Assembly: GCA_028285265.1 (NCBI GenBank)
Contig: JANQPX010000020.1
Span: forward strand, 310,001 to 374,000
DNA from: Geminicoccaceae bacterium
GTDB lineage: Bacteria; Pseudomonadota; Alphaproteobacteria; Geminicoccales; Geminicoccaceae
DNA: 64,000 nucleotides
Direction of reading: 5' to 3'
Under the pieces are notes generated by a model that saw only the letters and a list, made by a program, of their open reading frames with translations, ran no database searches and had not been told where the DNA came from. This document shows, one piece after another, positions 19,232 through 29,411 of the stretch. How positions within the stretch are numbered: the stretch's first letter is position 1; the number at the start of each line of letters is the position of its first letter. A program made the position numbers and the translations under genes.

Positions 19232-21244
19232 TTACATCCCGTAAGCGACGCGCCGGTCGTTTCGGTTCATCAAATTCGCGTAGCGGGCGACCGCCCATAG
19301 CGGGAAAAAACTACGATAGCCGTGATAATGAAGATAGAAGACTTTGGGAAATCCAACCGCGTTATAGAGTCGCTCCTGCCACATCCCATCTTCGCGTTCC
19401 GCGCGCTGGAGGTAGGCGATGCCACGTCTGACCGCCGCACTGTCGGCAAGACCGACCGCCATGAGCGCTAGAAGGGCCCAAGCCGTCTGCGACGGAAGGC
19501 TCTCAACCTGCTCACTCTTTCGGTCGTCCCAGTAGCTCGAACAGCTTTCACCCCAACCACCATCAGCATGTTGCCGTGCGGTCAGCCAATCGACGGCGCG
19601 CCTAACATAGTCAGCGTTTAAGTCTTCGCCCGCCGCATTCAATGCCGCGAGGACCGACCAGGTTCCATAGATGTAATTGGTTCCCCAACGTCCAAACCAG
19701 GAACCATCCGGCTCTTGTTCGTTCTTGAGATAAGCAATCGCACGCGCGACGGCTGGGTGATCCGCCCCGTGACCTGTGGCCGCAAGAGCACTTAGGCAGC
19801 GCGCTGTTACATCGGCCGTTGGAGGATCGAGTAGCGCACCATGATCGGCGAAGGGAATGCTATTCAAGTAATAATGGGTGTTGTCGACATCAAAGGCGCC
19901 CCAGCCGCCATTCGATGACTGCATCCCGATAATCCAATGGATTGCCCGATCAATAGGCTCTTTATAACGCTCAGGATCAGCGCGATGCATCGCGCAGACC
20001 ACCGCTGCTGTGTCGTCGACGTCGGGGTAGTGATCATTCTCATACTCGAAGGCCCAACCACCCGGCTTGGTGCCCGGTGCAGCCCGCACCGCCCAGTCGC
20101 CTGTCACGTCTGTGATCTGGCGGTCAGCCAGCCAATCGAGGGCTCGACGCGCTGAAGCACTTTGCTCGCGATCGGCAACTTCGAGCATAGCATGGCTGGC
20201 AAGGGCTGTATCCCAAACCGGCGAAAGACAGGGCTGGCAATAGGCCTGATCTTCCTCAATGACCAAGAGACGCTTGAGGGCGCGCTTGGCTGTCATGACA
20301 TCGGGATGACTTTTCTCAAAGCCCATAAGTTCGAGTGCAATCACCGCATTCGCCATTGCGGGAAAGATGCCGCCTAGTCCCTCATGTCCATTCAGCCGAT
20401 CTCGAATAAACGTCAAAGCAGCGTCAAGCGCACGCGATCTAGACGCCTTAGGGAAGAATGGCTCGACCCGTTGCAGCACCTTGTCCAAGCCGAGAAACAG
20501 GTTTCCCCAAGCACTCCCTGTGGGATTGACATTGTATCGACGTTCACGCTCCGGTGCCGTCGTGAAGAGTTCTTTGATGTCGACATGACGCGGATTCACG
20601 GCACGCGGCTTTTTCGCCATGATGATCAAGAGGGGGGCAATCACCGTTCTCGACCAGTAAGCAACCTTCTCCATATGGAATGGGAACCAACGTGGCAGGA
20701 GCATGATCTCCACTGGCATGACAGGAACAGCACGCCAGGGGACCTGACCAAAGAGCGCGAGTGTAATTCTGGTAAAAACGTTACAGCGCGCAGCGCCACC
20801 ATGAGCAAGAATCGCCTCGCGGGCGCGGCTCATATGCGGCGCATCCGGATCATCGCCGATCAGTTTCAGCGCGTAGTAAGCTTTGACACTGGCGCTTATG
20901 TTAAAGTCGCCATCTTCATAGAGCGGCCAACCACCATGCTCCGCCTGCTTCTCCCGAAGATAGACGGCAATCTTCTCGTCAATATCCTGATCGATCTCGT
21001 CGAGGAAATGGCCGAGCAGGACATATTCCGACGGGATCGTTACGTCGGCCTCGAGTTCGTAGCACCAATGCCCATCAGCGCGCTGCTCAGCCTCAAGGGA
21101 GGAAGCAACGTCGGTGATGAGAGACGCTAGCCCCGTGGGATGAGAAGCCCTACTCAACGGGTCCTGATCGACGCACGAGTCTTGCCAAGGTGTACCGAGA
21201 TCTTCATCTAGGCCGGAATACCGGTCTTCAGTCATGATCACCAT
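19232..21244 (-). CDS. shc: Squalene-hopene cyclase
   Basis: DXDD motif (YPDVDDTAAVV), multiple QW repeats (GGWGAFDVDN, DGSWFGRWG, GGWGESCSSY), LYNAVGFPKVFYLHYHGYRSFFPLWA. Confidence 0.97.
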   Translation of the reverse strand: MVIMTEDRYSGLDEDLGTPWQDSCVDQDPLSRASHPTGLASLITDVASSLEAEQRADGHWCYELEADVTIPSEYVLLGHFLDEIDQDIDEKIAVYLREKQAEHGGWPLYEDGDFNISASVKAYYALKLIGDDPDAPHMSRAREAILAHGGAARCNVFTRITLALFGQVPWRAVPVMPVEIMLLPRWFPFHMEKVAYWSRTVIAPLLIIMAKKPRAVNPRHVDIKELFTTAPERERRYNVNPTGSAWGNLFLGLDKVLQRVEPFFPKASRSRALDAALTFIRDRLNGHEGLGGIFPAMANAVIALELMGFEKSHPDVMTAKRALKRLLVIEEDQAYCQPCLSPVWDTALASHAMLEVADREQSASARRALDWLADRQITDVTGDWAVRAAPGTKPGGWAFEYENDHYPDVDDTAAVVCAMHRADPERYKEPIDRAIHWIIGMQSSNGGWGAFDVDNTHYYLNSIPFADHGALLDPPTADVTARCLSALAATGHGADHPAVARAIAYLKNEQEPDGSWFGRWGTNYIYGTWSVLAALNAAGEDLNADYVRRAVDWLTARQHADGGWGESCSSYWDDRKSEQVESLPSQTAWALLALMAVGLADSAAVRRGIAYLQRAEREDGMWQERLYNAVGFPKVFYLHYHGYRSFFPLWAVARYANLMNRNDRRVAYGM

Positions 21245-21503
21245 TTCACTGATGAAGGCGCCTAAAGTTATCCTATAAACCCTTGTAGATCATCACAGAA
21301 AGCCGACGACGAGTCGCACTAACTACCAAGAATCACGGTATTTTGATGCGCCGTTTACCGATTGTCTCGTTCTTGAGCAAGCGCAAAGATCAAAGCTGAA
21401 GCCAACATGGCTCCAGACCTTCGCGCTATTGTTGTAGGAAGGTCACGCCTTCCTGAGCGCGATCGTCAGCGGATTAGGCAGCACCTTGCAGCCCGCATCC
21501 GCG

Positions 21504-22376
21504 TCAGGTCCCGGGAATGAAGCGCTGCAAGATCAAGGTTAGAATAAATCCAGCAATTGCCCACCAGGCGAGCACAACCTCGCCAGCACTTGCCAGAAAG
21601 ACCGCGTCCAGCACGCATATACCCGCAATCAGAACTGATACCGCGACACCGATATCGCCCGGCAACCGTCGCCGCAACATCCAAAACGCGAGAGCAATCA
21701 CCAGCAAGAGCAGAATAAATGCGACCGCAGACGTCGCATTGTCGACGAAGAAGAGAAGACCGTATACGACCGGGGGCAAGAAGAACAAGACCGGCCAAAT
21801 CCCAGCATCCTCACTCGAAGCCTCATGCCGCGCGATCATGGTGAGGCCGATCAAGTAGGAAAAGAGCAAAAGCGCTACGAGCAAGAGCAAGGCAGGAGGT
21901 GGGACCAGAAAACACAGCCCTGCGGTGATATACACCAGCATACGGCAGACACCCATAATGTAAGGCGCGAACGGATTGCCCTTGTGGTGCCAGTCATAGA
22001 CAACGATCGACGTCAACAGAACCAGCCCCGCGGTGCTTGGAAAACCTCCCGTGCCATTGTCAGCGATGAAACCGATCCAAAGCAAAATGCAAAGGCCGAT
22101 GATGAACATGGCCCCGCCAGCGTTGAACACCGTACGCTGATCAATCAGACCACTAGGAATTGGCCTGTCCGAACGCTCCTCACGATCGATATCGGCATCG
22201 AATGCATCGTTCAGATACATTCCGCCCACATAAAACAGAGAAATCGCCACAAGCAGAGGCAACGTCCTCGGATCTAAGAAGGTTCCACCGCCGAGCACCA
22301 AACCCGTCAAGACGTTGGTCCAGACCGTCGGCAAGTTGGAAACGCGTCCCAACCTTAACGTCGTCGCCAAAACCAT
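21504..22376 (-). CDS. UbiA-family prenyltransferase
   Basis: LRLGRVSNLPTVWTNVLTG, YLNDAFDADIDREERSDRPIPSGLI (NDxxDxxxD), multiple TM segments. Confidence 0.85.
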   Translation of the reverse strand: MVLATTLRLGRVSNLPTVWTNVLTGLVLGGGTFLDPRTLPLLVAISLFYVGGMYLNDAFDADIDREERSDRPIPSGLIDQRTVFNAGGAMFIIGLCILLWIGFIADNGTGGFPSTAGLVLLTSIVVYDWHHKGNPFAPYIMGVCRMLVYITAGLCFLVPPPALLLLVALLLFSYLIGLTMIARHEASSEDAGIWPVLFFLPPVVYGLLFFVDNATSAVAFILLLLVIALAFWMLRRRLPGDIGVAVSVLIAGICVLDAVFLASAGEVVLAWWAIAGFILTLILQRFIPGT

Positions 22377-22752
22377 CTTTAGTACTGCCTCCCAACTAAA
22401 GAAGCCTGTTGAGCTTTGGTCAAAAGGTTTAGCTAGCTCAGCCTACTCGAGGATCGAATCGACCAAAACCTAGCGAAAACATACCACTATTACCAGTTTA
22501 ACACTTACTTGATGGTCTTTTTGCCAAGATTTTCTCGCATTTGGCGAAAATCAACGCGGCAATACCGCACAAAAGTTTAGAAATCCGCTTGTCTTCTCCC
22601 CTGGATCGGATTATCCCCCTTAGGCGTGTTTCATCGTTTTTTGGACCGAGGTCAAAGACTTGAGAACGGTTCCCATGGACGATTGCATGAGACCGCAGGG
22701 CGCGGCGCGATCATGCGCAACGTCTCCTACTCCAATTTAGAGGTTACGCAAC

Positions 22753-22962
22753 GTGAATACTGGAACAGTCAAATGGTTTAGCCCCGTCAAAGGCTACGGT
22801 TTCATCGAGCCCGAGACCGGTGGCGCGGATGCGTTTGTTCATATTTCAGCCGTCGAACGCGCCGGTCTCGACTCGCTGCAGGAAGGTCAAAAGCTCGAAT
22901 ACGAGCTGATCCGTGGTCAAAACGGCAAAAGTGCGGCGGAGAATCTCAAAGTCTTGAGCTAG
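22753..22962 (+). CDS. Cold-shock protein
   Basis: GTVKWFSPVKGYGFIEPETGGADAFVHISAVERAG. Confidence 0.96.
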   Translation: MNTGTVKWFSPVKGYGFIEPETGGADAFVHISAVERAGLDSLQEGQKLEYELIRGQNGKSAAENLKVLS

Positions 22963-22985
22963 CTCTGCCGCCACATTTGATGTTG

Positions 22986-23019
22986 AAAGCCCTTCGGCGT
23001 CCCGCCGGAGGGCTTTTTT
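22986..23019 (+). terminator. Rho-independent terminator after cold-shock gene
   Basis: AAAGCCCTTCGGCG-TCC-CGCCGGAGGGCTTT stem (13/14) followed by T-run. Confidence 0.9.
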
Positions 23020-23127
23020 CTATCGTGGCACCGATCCCGCGTTGGCTAGCGGTGTCTTGCTTTCCTTCGGGTTGGCATTGACACTTGGGTCGCGGCGCAA
23101 AACCTGATTGGCGGGATCGGCAGAAGC

Positions 23128-24777
23128 ATGAGCCAACGACAAAAGGCGTCAAAAGACACAAACACTCAACCACCCGGCGTCATGTCAGTTGATGTTATTG
23201 TCGTCGGGGCTGGCTTTGCCGGGCTTTACATGCTGCACCGACTGCGTGGGATCGGTCTCAAAGCTATCGTCTTGGAACGCGGGCTCGGCGTTGGCGGCAC
23301 TTGGTACTGGAACCGCTATCCCGGAGCTCGGTGCGACGTTGAGAGTTTGCAATATTCCTATCAGTTTTCGGACGAGCTACAGCAGGACTGGATCTGGACC
23401 GAACGCTACGCCGCTCAACCAGAACTCCTGAGCTATGCGAACCATGTTGCTGAGCGATTCGATTTGTTCCGCGACATTCGCTTTGGTTTAACCGTTACAT
23501 CCGCCACGTTTGACGAGACGCTGACGTGCTGGTCGATCGAAACAAGCGAAGGCTTCTCCTTCCAAGCCCGATACTGCATTATGGCAACGGGCTGCCTTTC
23601 CATGATCAACAGGCCCGAAATCAAAGGCGTCGAGCGGTTTGGTGGCGAACTCTTACATACTGGGGATTGGCCTCACGGCGACGTTTCGTTCCGAGGCAAG
23701 CGCGTTGGCATTATCGGAACCGGGTCTTCTGCGATTCAGTCGATTCCCATCATCGCACGAAGCGCCAACCACTTAACGGTGTTTCAACGCACGCCGAATT
23801 ATGTTGTTCCTGCCCACAACGCACCGCTCGCCCCTGACGTGCAAGCTGCGGTGAAAGCTGATTACCCTGCCCTCCGCGCTCGCGCGAAAACCAGGCGAAA
23901 TGGGATCGATTTTCCCGCCCCGACAACGTCAGCCATGGCGGTCACCGAAGCAGAGCGTGAAGCCGTCTTTGAGAACCGATGGGCGCTCGGCGGTTTGAGC
24001 TTCATGACAGCATTTGATGATCTCCTCGTGGATAAGCGGGCAAATGATAGTCTGGCGAACTTTATCCGACGGAAGATCAGGGCAGCCGTCGAAAATCCGG
24101 AGACCGCTGACAGGCTCTGCCCGGATAGTATCGTCGGCTGTAAGCGTCTTTGCGTCGATATCGGCTATTATGAAACGTTCAATCGGACGAATGTCGACCT
24201 CGTCGACTTAAGAGACCAGCCCATCGATACCGTCACCGACGACGGCATCATTGTTGGCTGCAAGCACATTCCACTTGATATGCTCATCCTGGCGACAGGG
24301 TTCGATGCGATGACAGGAGCGCTGAACCGCATTGCAATTCGAGGCCGATCCGGCGAGACCTTGAAGTCGAAATGGACCAACGGCCCCAAAACCTATTTAG
24401 GTTTGGCCATTGCCGACTTTCCAAATTTGTTCGTGATTACCGGCCCAGGTAGCCCTTCAGTCCTAACCAATATGCTGCCGACGATCGAGCAGCATGTCGA
24501 CTGGATCACTGATTGCCTTCGCTATCTCGACGAGCAAGAGATTGCACAGATCGAAGCAACAGCAGAAGCGGAAGCCACCTGGGTCGACCATGTCAACGCG
24601 GTCGCTGGAGGCCTTCTCTATCCACAATGCAATTCTTGGTATCTCGGAGCCAACATACCGGGCAAACCCCGTGTCTTCATGCCCTATCCTGGTTTTCCGC
24701 CCTATGTTGAAACGTGTGCGAAAGTCGCGCGCCATGGCTATGAAGGCTTCGCTCTTACGCCGAACGCATCGGTCTGA
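23128..24777 (+). CDS. Baeyer-Villiger-type flavin monooxygenase
   Basis: GAGFAGLYMLHRL, GVGGTWYWNRYPGARCDVES, BVMO fingerprint FGGELLHTGDWP (FxGxxxHxxxWP), GTGSSAIQ. Confidence 0.92.
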   Translation: MSQRQKASKDTNTQPPGVMSVDVIVVGAGFAGLYMLHRLRGIGLKAIVLERGLGVGGTWYWNRYPGARCDVESLQYSYQFSDELQQDWIWTERYAAQPELLSYANHVAERFDLFRDIRFGLTVTSATFDETLTCWSIETSEGFSFQARYCIMATGCLSMINRPEIKGVERFGGELLHTGDWPHGDVSFRGKRVGIIGTGSSAIQSIPIIARSANHLTVFQRTPNYVVPAHNAPLAPDVQAAVKADYPALRARAKTRRNGIDFPAPTTSAMAVTEAEREAVFENRWALGGLSFMTAFDDLLVDKRANDSLANFIRRKIRAAVENPETADRLCPDSIVGCKRLCVDIGYYETFNRTNVDLVDLRDQPIDTVTDDGIIVGCKHIPLDMLILATGFDAMTGALNRIAIRGRSGETLKSKWTNGPKTYLGLAIADFPNLFVITGPGSPSVLTNMLPTIEQHVDWITDCLRYLDEQEIAQIEATAEAEATWVDHVNAVAGGLLYPQCNSWYLGANIPGKPRVFMPYPGFPPYVETCAKVARHGYEGFALTPNASV

Positions 24778-24780
24778 GCA

Positions 24781-25665
24781 TTAGCGGATCATCCCCTCTG
24801 TAAGGATGGCGTCGTACTCATCGATCAACTCGTAACAAATGGTAATCTCACGCTCCCATGGCGACCAATAGGCATTGGCATCGTTGCATGGCGCGAATCG
24901 AATGGTCACCGGCGCTGGCAGGACGAAGCGCTTGGCAAAACGATCAACGCCGGCTTCGAGCAGACCGTCTCGCCTGATGAGATCAAACAGCCTCACCTGC
25001 TGCTCCATTGGTTCATCGAAAATCACGGTAATAGGCGCCCCCAAAACGGTTTCCGCCTTATGCGGCGGTTGCTCATAGGGCGCCAGTAAGCGTTCCCAGC
25101 TGTCTCGCATCAGCTGGAAGTCTTCGCTGCAAGTTTCGATGCGTTCTTCGGGAAGACCAGCGTCGAGTGCGTAGTCATAAAAACCATCCTGATCACTCCC
25201 GACCATCAGACAAACGATGGCATAATGCCGCTGCTCATCCAACGCATGTTCGCCCCAATAGGCCCGTTCGCCGCCATCATCAGCAAGATCTCCCTGAACC
25301 CGCCAACCGTCGGCAACGGCGACGATGAGGGCGTCACGCACTTCATCCGGTGTTTCGGGGATCATGGTCACGGCGGCAAAGCCGTCGACCGCATCCTCTT
25401 CTCGACCGATGACGGGGAGATCCAGAAGGTCGACCAACGCATGGCCAAGTTCGTGGTAGAGCGTGAAGAGTGTATTGCCGATCACAAACAGGGCATCGTC
25501 GTCGATGGTAATATCTGACGGCACGAGACCTTCGGCGTGAGCAGGTCGGTCCATTGGCGACCACATACCAAGCCAACCCGCGAACAGAACGACGCTCAAG
25601 CGCTTTTGAAAAGTCAATGGCAGTATCCGTAAGACTCCGCTTTGGGATGTTGATGGCTCTTGCAT
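24781..25665 (-). CDS. DUF4344-type putative metallopeptidase, secreted
   Basis: Signal-like N-term; LYHELGHALVDLLDLPVIGREEDAVDGFA zinc-protease-like HExxH. Confidence 0.8.
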   Translation of the reverse strand: MQEPSTSQSGVLRILPLTFQKRLSVVLFAGWLGMWSPMDRPAHAEGLVPSDITIDDDALFVIGNTLFTLYHELGHALVDLLDLPVIGREEDAVDGFAAVTMIPETPDEVRDALIVAVADGWRVQGDLADDGGERAYWGEHALDEQRHYAIVCLMVGSDQDGFYDYALDAGLPEERIETCSEDFQLMRDSWERLLAPYEQPPHKAETVLGAPITVIFDEPMEQQVRLFDLIRRDGLLEAGVDRFAKRFVLPAPVTIRFAPCNDANAYWSPWEREITICYELIDEYDAILTEGMIR

Positions 25666-25947
25666 CGGCCGAGGTCAACTCACGATCGAGGCCACCGCGC
25701 ATTCTAACGCCGACAGCCCTCTCCTTGCTGCATGTAGCGTTGGCTCCCTGAGCTCAGAGGTTGTGAATTCTTGAAGACGATGAGGTTTGGACAACCCGGT
25801 GGCCCTCCATTGGTTCAGTGCCCGCCTATGCAGCAAAGCGACGAAGCACGCCGGCCTAGGGCCGACGTCATCCAATCGCTCGGTCGGTGCGGCGAAACTG
25901 CGTGGGAAACGGAGACAATCTTCAACGACCCGATCGACGATGAAGGT

Positions 25948-27159
25948 CTATGCGCGATCAAGGCTATAGAGCGGGTCTTTTCCTTGACGTGGGACCAAGG
26001 GAGCGAGATCGACGGGATCGTGATCGTCGAATACCTCTAAGGTCTCATAGAGCGTGTTCCGCTGGAATGGCACACGGCCTGCGGCTCGGATCAGACGCAC
26101 CATCTCGAGCGGCGTTACTTCCTGCCCATGCCTGGCACCAGCAGCTCGACTGATGCTCTCATTCATGAGGGTACCGCCAAGATCGTTCGCGCCGCATTGC
26201 AACATCTTCACCGCCATTTCGGGACCAAGCTTCACCCAGGAGACCTGAATATTGTTGATCACGCCATGAAGCAGCAAACGTGCAACAGCATGCATTTTTA
26301 GACTTTCATCTCGGCTTGGGCCGGCGCGAACGTCATGCCTTCTCAGAAACAAGGGGCTATCCCAATGAACAAAGCCGAGCGGCACAAACTCGGTAAAGCC
26401 ACCCGTTTCGATTTGAATGCGCCTTATGAGATCAAGATGCGCCGCCCAATGCGTCGGCCCATCTATGTGGCCATACATAATCGTTGCTGTTGTCGGGACG
26501 CCGACTCGATGAGCCGTCTTAATGATCGTCACCCAGTCGTCGGCACTGAGTTTGTCCCGGGTAAGCTGCTGCCTGATTGTTGTGTCGAGGATCTCAGCCG
26601 CTGTGCCAGGCATGGAGCCCAATCCCACACTCTTCAAGTCCAAAATGTAGTCACGAAAGGGCATGCGCGCTTGCTTGGCACCGTACCAAATCTCAAAGGG
26701 AGAAAACGCGTGGATGTGGAGTTCGGGAACATTGGTCTTGATAGCGTCTACGATTTGGCGATAGCGCTGCCAATCGAGATCGGGGTTGAGGCCGCCTTGA
26801 ATGCAGACCTCCGTGCCTCCCCTGGCCAAAGCTTGTTTGGCCCGTTGGACTATATCTTCAAGCTCTAGAACTTCTGCTTCTACGTCATCTCGACGTTTCG
26901 CAAAGCCACAGAACTGGCATCCCATATAACAGACATTCGTGAAATTGATATTCCGGCAAATCACAAAACTCGCACGTCGCCCATGAACCTCTTTGCAAAG
27001 GGCATCAGCCGCACGAAAGAGGGCATGACGGTCGGCGCCTTCCGTCTCGAACAGACGGATCGCATCCTCCGTGGCGATCTCCCTCCCGAGGAAAGGGCGC
27101 TCCAAGATGCGGGCAATCTCGACGGATGCGTTTCCAAGGTCAGGATCGATTGGCTTCAA
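25948..27159 (-). CDS. cofH: FO synthase subunit 2 (5-amino-6-D-ribitylaminouracil:L-tyrosine 4-hydroxyphenyl transferase)
   Basis: Radical SAM CYMGCQFCGFAKR, GGTEVCIQGGLNPDL, NDLGGTLMNESISRAAGA; TTG start overlapping cofG stop. Confidence 0.93.
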   Translation of the reverse strand: MKPIDPDLGNASVEIARILERPFLGREIATEDAIRLFETEGADRHALFRAADALCKEVHGRRASFVICRNINFTNVCYMGCQFCGFAKRRDDVEAEVLELEDIVQRAKQALARGGTEVCIQGGLNPDLDWQRYRQIVDAIKTNVPELHIHAFSPFEIWYGAKQARMPFRDYILDLKSVGLGSMPGTAAEILDTTIRQQLTRDKLSADDWVTIIKTAHRVGVPTTATIMYGHIDGPTHWAAHLDLIRRIQIETGGFTEFVPLGFVHWDSPLFLRRHDVRAGPSRDESLKMHAVARLLLHGVINNIQVSWVKLGPEMAVKMLQCGANDLGGTLMNESISRAAGARHGQEVTPLEMVRLIRAAGRVPFQRNTLYETLEVFDDHDPVDLAPLVPRQGKDPLYSLDRA

Positions 27160-28322
27160 TTCGATGTCTCCCGTTGATCCCGGGCGAGACCATCGGACCG
27201 CGCCAGGCCTCGTAGCTTTCTCCCAATTGCGTCGTCTAAAAATTCACCTGCTTCCCTCAGAAAACGAGGATAGACCGTCAACCGTTCTTGCAGGACAAAC
27301 CCCCTTTCTTCCGTCGTTGCGCGCAGCCGACCGACTAGTGGCCATGCATGATCCGGGTTGATATGATCAATCGTAACTGGCGAGATTCCTCCCCAGTCGT
27401 TGATCCCGGCGTCGAGATAGGCATCGTAACGCCGTTCCAAATTGGGCGGTGCCTGCAGGCTGACGTCTGGTGGGAGGATCATTCGCGCCACCGCAAGTGT
27501 TCTCAGCATATCATCAAGCGTCGGCTCGGGCTGATTGGCCATGGCGATTCCGCGTTTGGCTTGGAAATTCTGAACGATAACTTCTTGAATGTGACCAAAT
27601 CGAAGATGCATATCACGGATGGCTTCGAGGCTCGCGACTCGTTCGTCAAACGTCTCGCCGATACCGATCAAGATTCCCGTTGTGAAGGGGACGCGCGCGC
27701 GTCCTGCGCGTTCGAGCGTCCGCAGGCGCTGAACCGGTACCTTGTCAGGGCAAGCGTAATGGGCCATGCCCTTGCGCATCAGTCGACGAGAGGTCGTTTC
27801 AAGCATCATGCCCATGGAGCCAGACACCGACTTCAGCCTCTCGATTTCGTCGTCATCAAGCGTGCCCGCATTCACATGTGGAATGAGGTCGGTTTCTTCT
27901 GTCACCAAGGCGCACATCTCGGCCAGATAGTCGGTCATGCGCGAAAAGCCGAGCGCATTCAGACGACGGCGCGCATCGACATATCGCCGCTCAGGTTTCT
28001 CACCGAGAGAGAAAAGAACTTCCTTGCAACCAAGACGCTCGCCAGTTCGCACGACGTGGCTCACCTCACCGGGCGTCATCAGTTTGGCATCCGAGGAACT
28101 TGGATGCTTGACGAAAACGCAATAGCCGCAGGTGTCCCGACACATATTCGTAAGCGGGACGAACACCTTTCGAGAATAGGTGATGATGTTGCCAAAGAAG
28201 CTGTCTCGAATTGAAGACGCTTCGGTCATGAGTTCGCCGAGGCCAGCGGACTGAAGGTCCGCTGCGGACAATCCAGAATGCCTCATTGAACCGCTATCCC
28301 GCCGATCGCAACGACGCCCCAC
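27156..28322 (-). CDS. cofG: FO synthase subunit 1 (7,8-didemethyl-8-hydroxy-5-deazariboflavin synthase)
   Basis: Radical SAM CRDTCGYCVF, KVFVPLTNMC, IQEVIVQNFQAKRG, NDWGGISPVTIDHINPDHAWP; start GTG 28322 or internal ATG 28286. Confidence 0.93.
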   Translation of the reverse strand: MGRRCDRRDSGSMRHSGLSAADLQSAGLGELMTEASSIRDSFFGNIITYSRKVFVPLTNMCRDTCGYCVFVKHPSSSDAKLMTPGEVSHVVRTGERLGCKEVLFSLGEKPERRYVDARRRLNALGFSRMTDYLAEMCALVTEETDLIPHVNAGTLDDDEIERLKSVSGSMGMMLETTSRRLMRKGMAHYACPDKVPVQRLRTLERAGRARVPFTTGILIGIGETFDERVASLEAIRDMHLRFGHIQEVIVQNFQAKRGIAMANQPEPTLDDMLRTLAVARMILPPDVSLQAPPNLERRYDAYLDAGINDWGGISPVTIDHINPDHAWPLVGRLRATTEERGFVLQERLTVYPRFLREAGEFLDDAIGRKLRGLARSDGLARDQRETSN

Positions 28323-29390
28323 CTAATGTCGAAACTCGGCGTAATGACGGGCGAGTACATCCCCACCGAAATCATTGGCGAGGTCGCGCCAGACCGCGTG
28401 AATGTGATTGGCACCGTTTTGCGTGTTGTCATATTCGATAAACAGACGTTTGCCCTGAATACGATAATAGTGTCCTTCGCCAGGCTCAGCGCTACCCGCC
28501 CAGGCGAAACGAATATGACGGAACTCCTTTTCAACCAAAGCCAATTGCTCGTCAGCGAGCGCGTCAGGCAGACGGTTTAGATAGTGGCCGATCAATTCTC
28601 TCAGGATATCGACATCACCATGCCCTAAGCTGTCTGTGCCAACGCCTTGGGGCGTTAGACTGAGCTGTAGGCCGTCCTCCATGGCATCGGTCATGCCTGC
28701 CGCCATGGCTTCCCGGCTACCTGCCGTGATGAGCTGACGATCACCTTCATGAAAAGAGGGACGATTGCCCGAGATTAGATCGCTTGGCGCTACTTGCGAG
28801 AGCAGAGCGTCGGATCGATTCTGGTCCTTGAGGTTCCTGAATAGCTCACGACCAAGATCTTCAATGGCAGCAAGTGGACGATTGAGATGGGGTCCAAGCA
28901 GCGGGCTAGCCGCAGGATTAGCACCGAAGAAACTTGGCGTCGACGCCATAACCTTGCCATCAATAATCAAATGATGCAGCGAAATATGATGCCCGCCAAA
29001 ACGCCAAGCCCAAGCCCCCTTGGGACCTGGTTCGCCAAAAATCGTCACATAGTAAAGAAGCGGATCACGCCGACGCTCGCGCTCTCTACCGCCGGGCCAA
29101 TTGTCAAAGTGGTCTAGGACATTTTCAAGGCCCATGATCGTGGCTGCGGTCACGTACCCTGCCCGAGAATAACCTGTCGCAACAAGCTTATGCACGAGCT
29201 GATGTTGGGTCGGCGTCATTCTGCCAAGATCAAGCCCGCCATGGTCTGTCGGGGTATAGAACCATAGCCGCCGTTCATCTTCGTCGGGAAAGTCATGGCA
29301 GGCGATTGCTCGCTGCTGCGCATCAAAGGCTTCGACAAGCCTAAGGGCGGCTTCTGTCATCTGCGTTGCAACACTGTCTTCGCTCATCAT
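28323..29390 (-). CDS. DUF3500-type protein of unknown function
   Basis: RRLWFYTPTDHGGLDLGRMTPTQHQLVHKLVATGYS, WAWRFGGHHISLHHLIIDGKVMASTPSFFGANPA, NHIHAVWRDLANDFGGDVLARHY. Confidence 0.8.
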   Translation of the reverse strand: MMSEDSVATQMTEAALRLVEAFDAQQRAIACHDFPDEDERRLWFYTPTDHGGLDLGRMTPTQHQLVHKLVATGYSRAGYVTAATIMGLENVLDHFDNWPGGRERERRRDPLLYYVTIFGEPGPKGAWAWRFGGHHISLHHLIIDGKVMASTPSFFGANPAASPLLGPHLNRPLAAIEDLGRELFRNLKDQNRSDALLSQVAPSDLISGNRPSFHEGDRQLITAGSREAMAAGMTDAMEDGLQLSLTPQGVGTDSLGHGDVDILRELIGHYLNRLPDALADEQLALVEKEFRHIRFAWAGSAEPGEGHYYRIQGKRLFIEYDNTQNGANHIHAVWRDLANDFGGDVLARHYAEFRH

Positions 29391-29411
29391 GTCACCATGC
29401 CATCTCGCTAT

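Noticed and set aside
20384-21130. 248-aa plus-strand ORF inside shc
   Set aside because: Antisense to a clear squalene-hopene cyclase frame with diagnostic motifs; typical long shadow ORF in GC-rich DNA
22501-22752. Cold-shock 5' leader as a possible thermosensor/riboswitch
   Set aside because: Long leader and a short GATTTTC/GAAAATC repeat are present, but I could not establish a conserved RNA fold by eye
27348-28214. 288-aa plus-strand ORF inside cofG
   Set aside because: Antisense shadow of a radical SAM gene with intact motifs; composition not protein-like
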